Source of the DNA: Gammaproteobacteria bacterium
Lineage (GTDB): Bacteria > Pseudomonadota > Gammaproteobacteria > Burkholderiales > Rhodocyclaceae
Direction of reading: 5' to 3'
DNA length: 64,000 nucleotides
Assembly (NCBI GenBank): GCA_018819515.1
Contig: JAHJPX010000017.1
Coordinates: forward strand, 186,001-250,000
Part shown: positions 62,488 through 64,000 of the stretch, piece after piece
How positions within the stretch are numbered: the stretch's first letter is position 1
Layout: each line of letters opens with the position of its first letter
The notes under the pieces: model-generated
Seen by the model: only the letters and a program-made list of their open reading frames with translations
Told to the model about the DNA's origin: nothing
Databases searched by the model: none
Made by a program: the position numbers and the translations under genes

Positions 62488-64000
62488 TCAGGCCACGTCG
62501 TTTTTGGCGCCCGGTTCGAACCAGGCCGGATCGCTGTGGAACTCGGTCGTCCAGCGCAGGAACACTTCGGCGGTCATCGGTCGGGCCAGCCCGTAGCCCT
62601 GTATCACGTCGCAGCCCAGCTTCAGCAGGTGGTTGATATGGGCCGGTGTTTCCGCGCCCTCGGCAACGATGGCGCGATCGAAGGCCTCCGCCAAACCTAT
62701 CACAGCTTCGACGATGGCCATGTCTTGTTTGCTTGCCAGCATGTTGCCGACGAACGACTGGTCCACCTTGATTTCCGAGGCCGGCAAATGGCGAAGGTGA
62801 GCAAGCGTCGAGTAGCCGGTGCCGAAGTCGTCGAGCGAGAATTCGACGCCCAACTCGCGGCATTCCTCAATGACTGCGCGGAGCACTTCCAGTTCGTTGA
62901 GCGCAGCGGTTTCGACGATCTCGATCTGCAGGCAGTTCGGCCCACAATCCGGATGCTTGGCAAGCGCGGCGGAAAGCGATTTAGCGAAGTCCGGATGTAC
63001 CAGTTGGCGAATGAACGCGTTGACGCTTATGGGCAGGGTGAGCCCATCCTTGCGCCAACGCATGATCTGGTCGAGCGCTTCGCGGATCACCCAGGCGCCG
63101 ACGTCGAGCGCCAGTTCGGTGTTCTCGATCAGAGGGATGAATTCGGCGGGCGACAATTGGCCCAGGATCGGATGATGCCAGCGGAGCAATGCCTCGGCGC
63201 CGACGATCAAGCCACGGCGGCAGTCGACCTTCGGCTGGTAATGGAGCTGGAATTGGCCGGCCTTCAGGGCCCCGGCCAGTTGTTGCAAAGTTTGCTGTCG
63301 GGCCGCAATACGTTGTTCCAGGCGGGTGTCGAACATCTGGTAACGGTTCTTGCCGGTCTGCTTGGCGACGTACATGGCGTGGTCGGCATGGCGAATCAGC
63401 GTATCGGGATCGGCCTTATCGCTGGGGAAGACGGTAACGCCAATGCTCGCCGAGATGCCGGATGCCGTCTTGTCGCCCAACACATGGGAGGCCGAGCATG
63501 CCTGTAGCATGCGCTCCAGCACCAGGTGGCATTCCTCGTCGCTGGCGAGATCGCTGAGCAGGATGACGAACTCGTCGCCGCCGAGGCGCGCCACGGTGTC
63601 GCCACCGCGTACCGTGGTCGAGAGGCGGGTTGCCACGTCCATCAGTACTTGATCGCCGGCCTGGTGCCCGAGCTCGTCGTTGATTGCCTTGAAGCCGTCG
63701 AGATCGAGATAGCAGACTGCGACGCGGGTGGCTTCCCGTTCGGAACGCACAACCGCCTGGCGCAGGCGGTCGCTGAGCAGCAGGCGGTTGGGCAGCCCGG
63801 TCAGCGAGTCGTGCTGCGCGATCTGTTCCAAGTGCTCCGCATGCTGTTTCTGCTCGGTGACGTCGTGAAAATTCACGATCACACACTTCTCGTCGCCGAT
63901 GTCGACCGCTTTGCCGGAAAGCAGAGCCGTCCCGATCGAGCCGTCCTTGCGCCGGAGCGGGGCTTCGTAGCCGAGCACCTCGCCGTCGCTCTCGATCCGT
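62488..64000 (-). CDS. GGDEF-EAL dual-domain c-di-GMP protein, N terminus outside the window
   Basis: At least 504 residues; the frame is open to the window edge, so the start is missing. A PAS-type end (PAPLRRKDGSIGTALLSGKAVDIGDEKCVIVNFHDVTEQ-like) leads to GGDEF (DSLTGLPNRLLLSDRLRQ, RLGGDEFVILLSD) and then EAL (GAEALLRWHHP, VNAFIRQLV, EIVETAALNE, DDFGTGYSTLAHLRHLPASEIKVDQSF). Both active-site motifs look intact, so it may make and break c-di-GMP. It precedes the bacteriohemerythrin on the same strand. Confidence 0.9.
   Translation of the reverse strand, partial: RIESDGEVLGYEAPLRRKDGSIGTALLSGKAVDIGDEKCVIVNFHDVTEQKQHAEHLEQIAQHDSLTGLPNRLLLSDRLRQAVVRSEREATRVAVCYLDLDGFKAINDELGHQAGDQVLMDVATRLSTTVRGGDTVARLGGDEFVILLSDLASDEECHLVLERMLQACSASHVLGDKTASGISASIGVTVFPSDKADPDTLIRHADHAMYVAKQTGKNRYQMFDTRLEQRIAARQQTLQQLAGALKAGQFQLHYQPKVDCRRGLIVGAEALLRWHHPILGQLSPAEFIPLIENTELALDVGAWVIREALDQIMRWRKDGLTLPISVNAFIRQLVHPDFAKSLSAALAKHPDCGPNCLQIEIVETAALNELEVLRAVIEECRELGVEFSLDDFGTGYSTLAHLRHLPASEIKVDQSFVGNMLASKQDMAIVEAVIGLAEAFDRAIVAEGAETPAHINHLLKLGCDVIQGYGLARPMTAEVFLRWTTEFHSDPAWFEPGAKNDVA

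Overview
The window is high-GC DNA (tRNA genes, genes and regulators of beta-proteobacterial type: BamC, RoxA next to RlmD, HiPIP, DUF3488-type TgpA, LeuA of the long form). It most resembles a chromosome segment of a Rhodocyclales-like betaproteobacterium; the genus cannot be fixed from the sequence alone. Most of it is densely coding core or near-core chromosome, with no phage, plasmid, transposase or CRISPR array seen.

Layout. 0-6 kb: YchJ start, an rRNA-type methyltransferase, a FAD dehydrogenase, a serine-hydrolase-like lipoprotein, peptide deformylase and a hemerythrin-like protein that has lost its iron ligands. 5.6-10.5 kb (minus): moxR, DUF58, tgpA, mltB, a probable envelope or peptidoglycan operon. 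10.5-14.3 kb (plus): deacetylase, dapA, bamC, MBL hydrolase. 14.3-18 kb: roxA operon divergent from rlmD, then a BI-1/YccA protein. 18.1-20.2 kb: a truncated flavoprotein, a tRNA-Ser remnant, a low-GC glycosyltransferase and an intact tRNA-Ser, which together look like a small tRNA-anchored island. 20.2-25.5 kb: queD and a radical SAM protein, lysC, tRNA-Ser(GCT), hydrolase, Mn/Ca-type exporter, tRNA-Arg(ACG). 25.6-34 kb: parE-parC (minus) and a run of small uncharacterised genes. 34-39.6 kb: a MarR regulator divergent from a DUF4405 / TolC-like / MacA-like / MacB-like efflux operon in which the adaptor gene carries an in-frame stop codon. 39.7-46.7 kb: methyltransferase, scpB, YjfB-like protein, soluble CZB chemoreceptor, leuA divergent from an Lrp-family gene and a lipoprotein hydratase. 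46.8-53 kb: two diguanylate cyclases, one coupled to a PotD-like binding protein, and a PilZ-like protein. 53.3-57 kb: a four-gene operon of winged-helix regulator, membrane protein, TonB-like protein and serine hydrolase. 57-64 kb: HiPIP, FemAB-like protein, DUF481 protein, beta-helix lipoprotein, bacteriohemerythrin and a GGDEF-EAL protein cut by the window end.

The most unusual signal is a dispersed element of about 27 bp present in at least 17 copies. It consists of AAAAGTCAGCC followed by the palindrome GTGGCG-NNN-CGCCAC. It occurs on both strands, in intergenic gaps and also inside six protein genes (including twice in parC) without breaking the reading frame, and one further copy supplies the last codons and stop of a gene. 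It is open in five of six frames, which is the behaviour known for Rickettsia palindromic elements. I know of no named family with this sequence.
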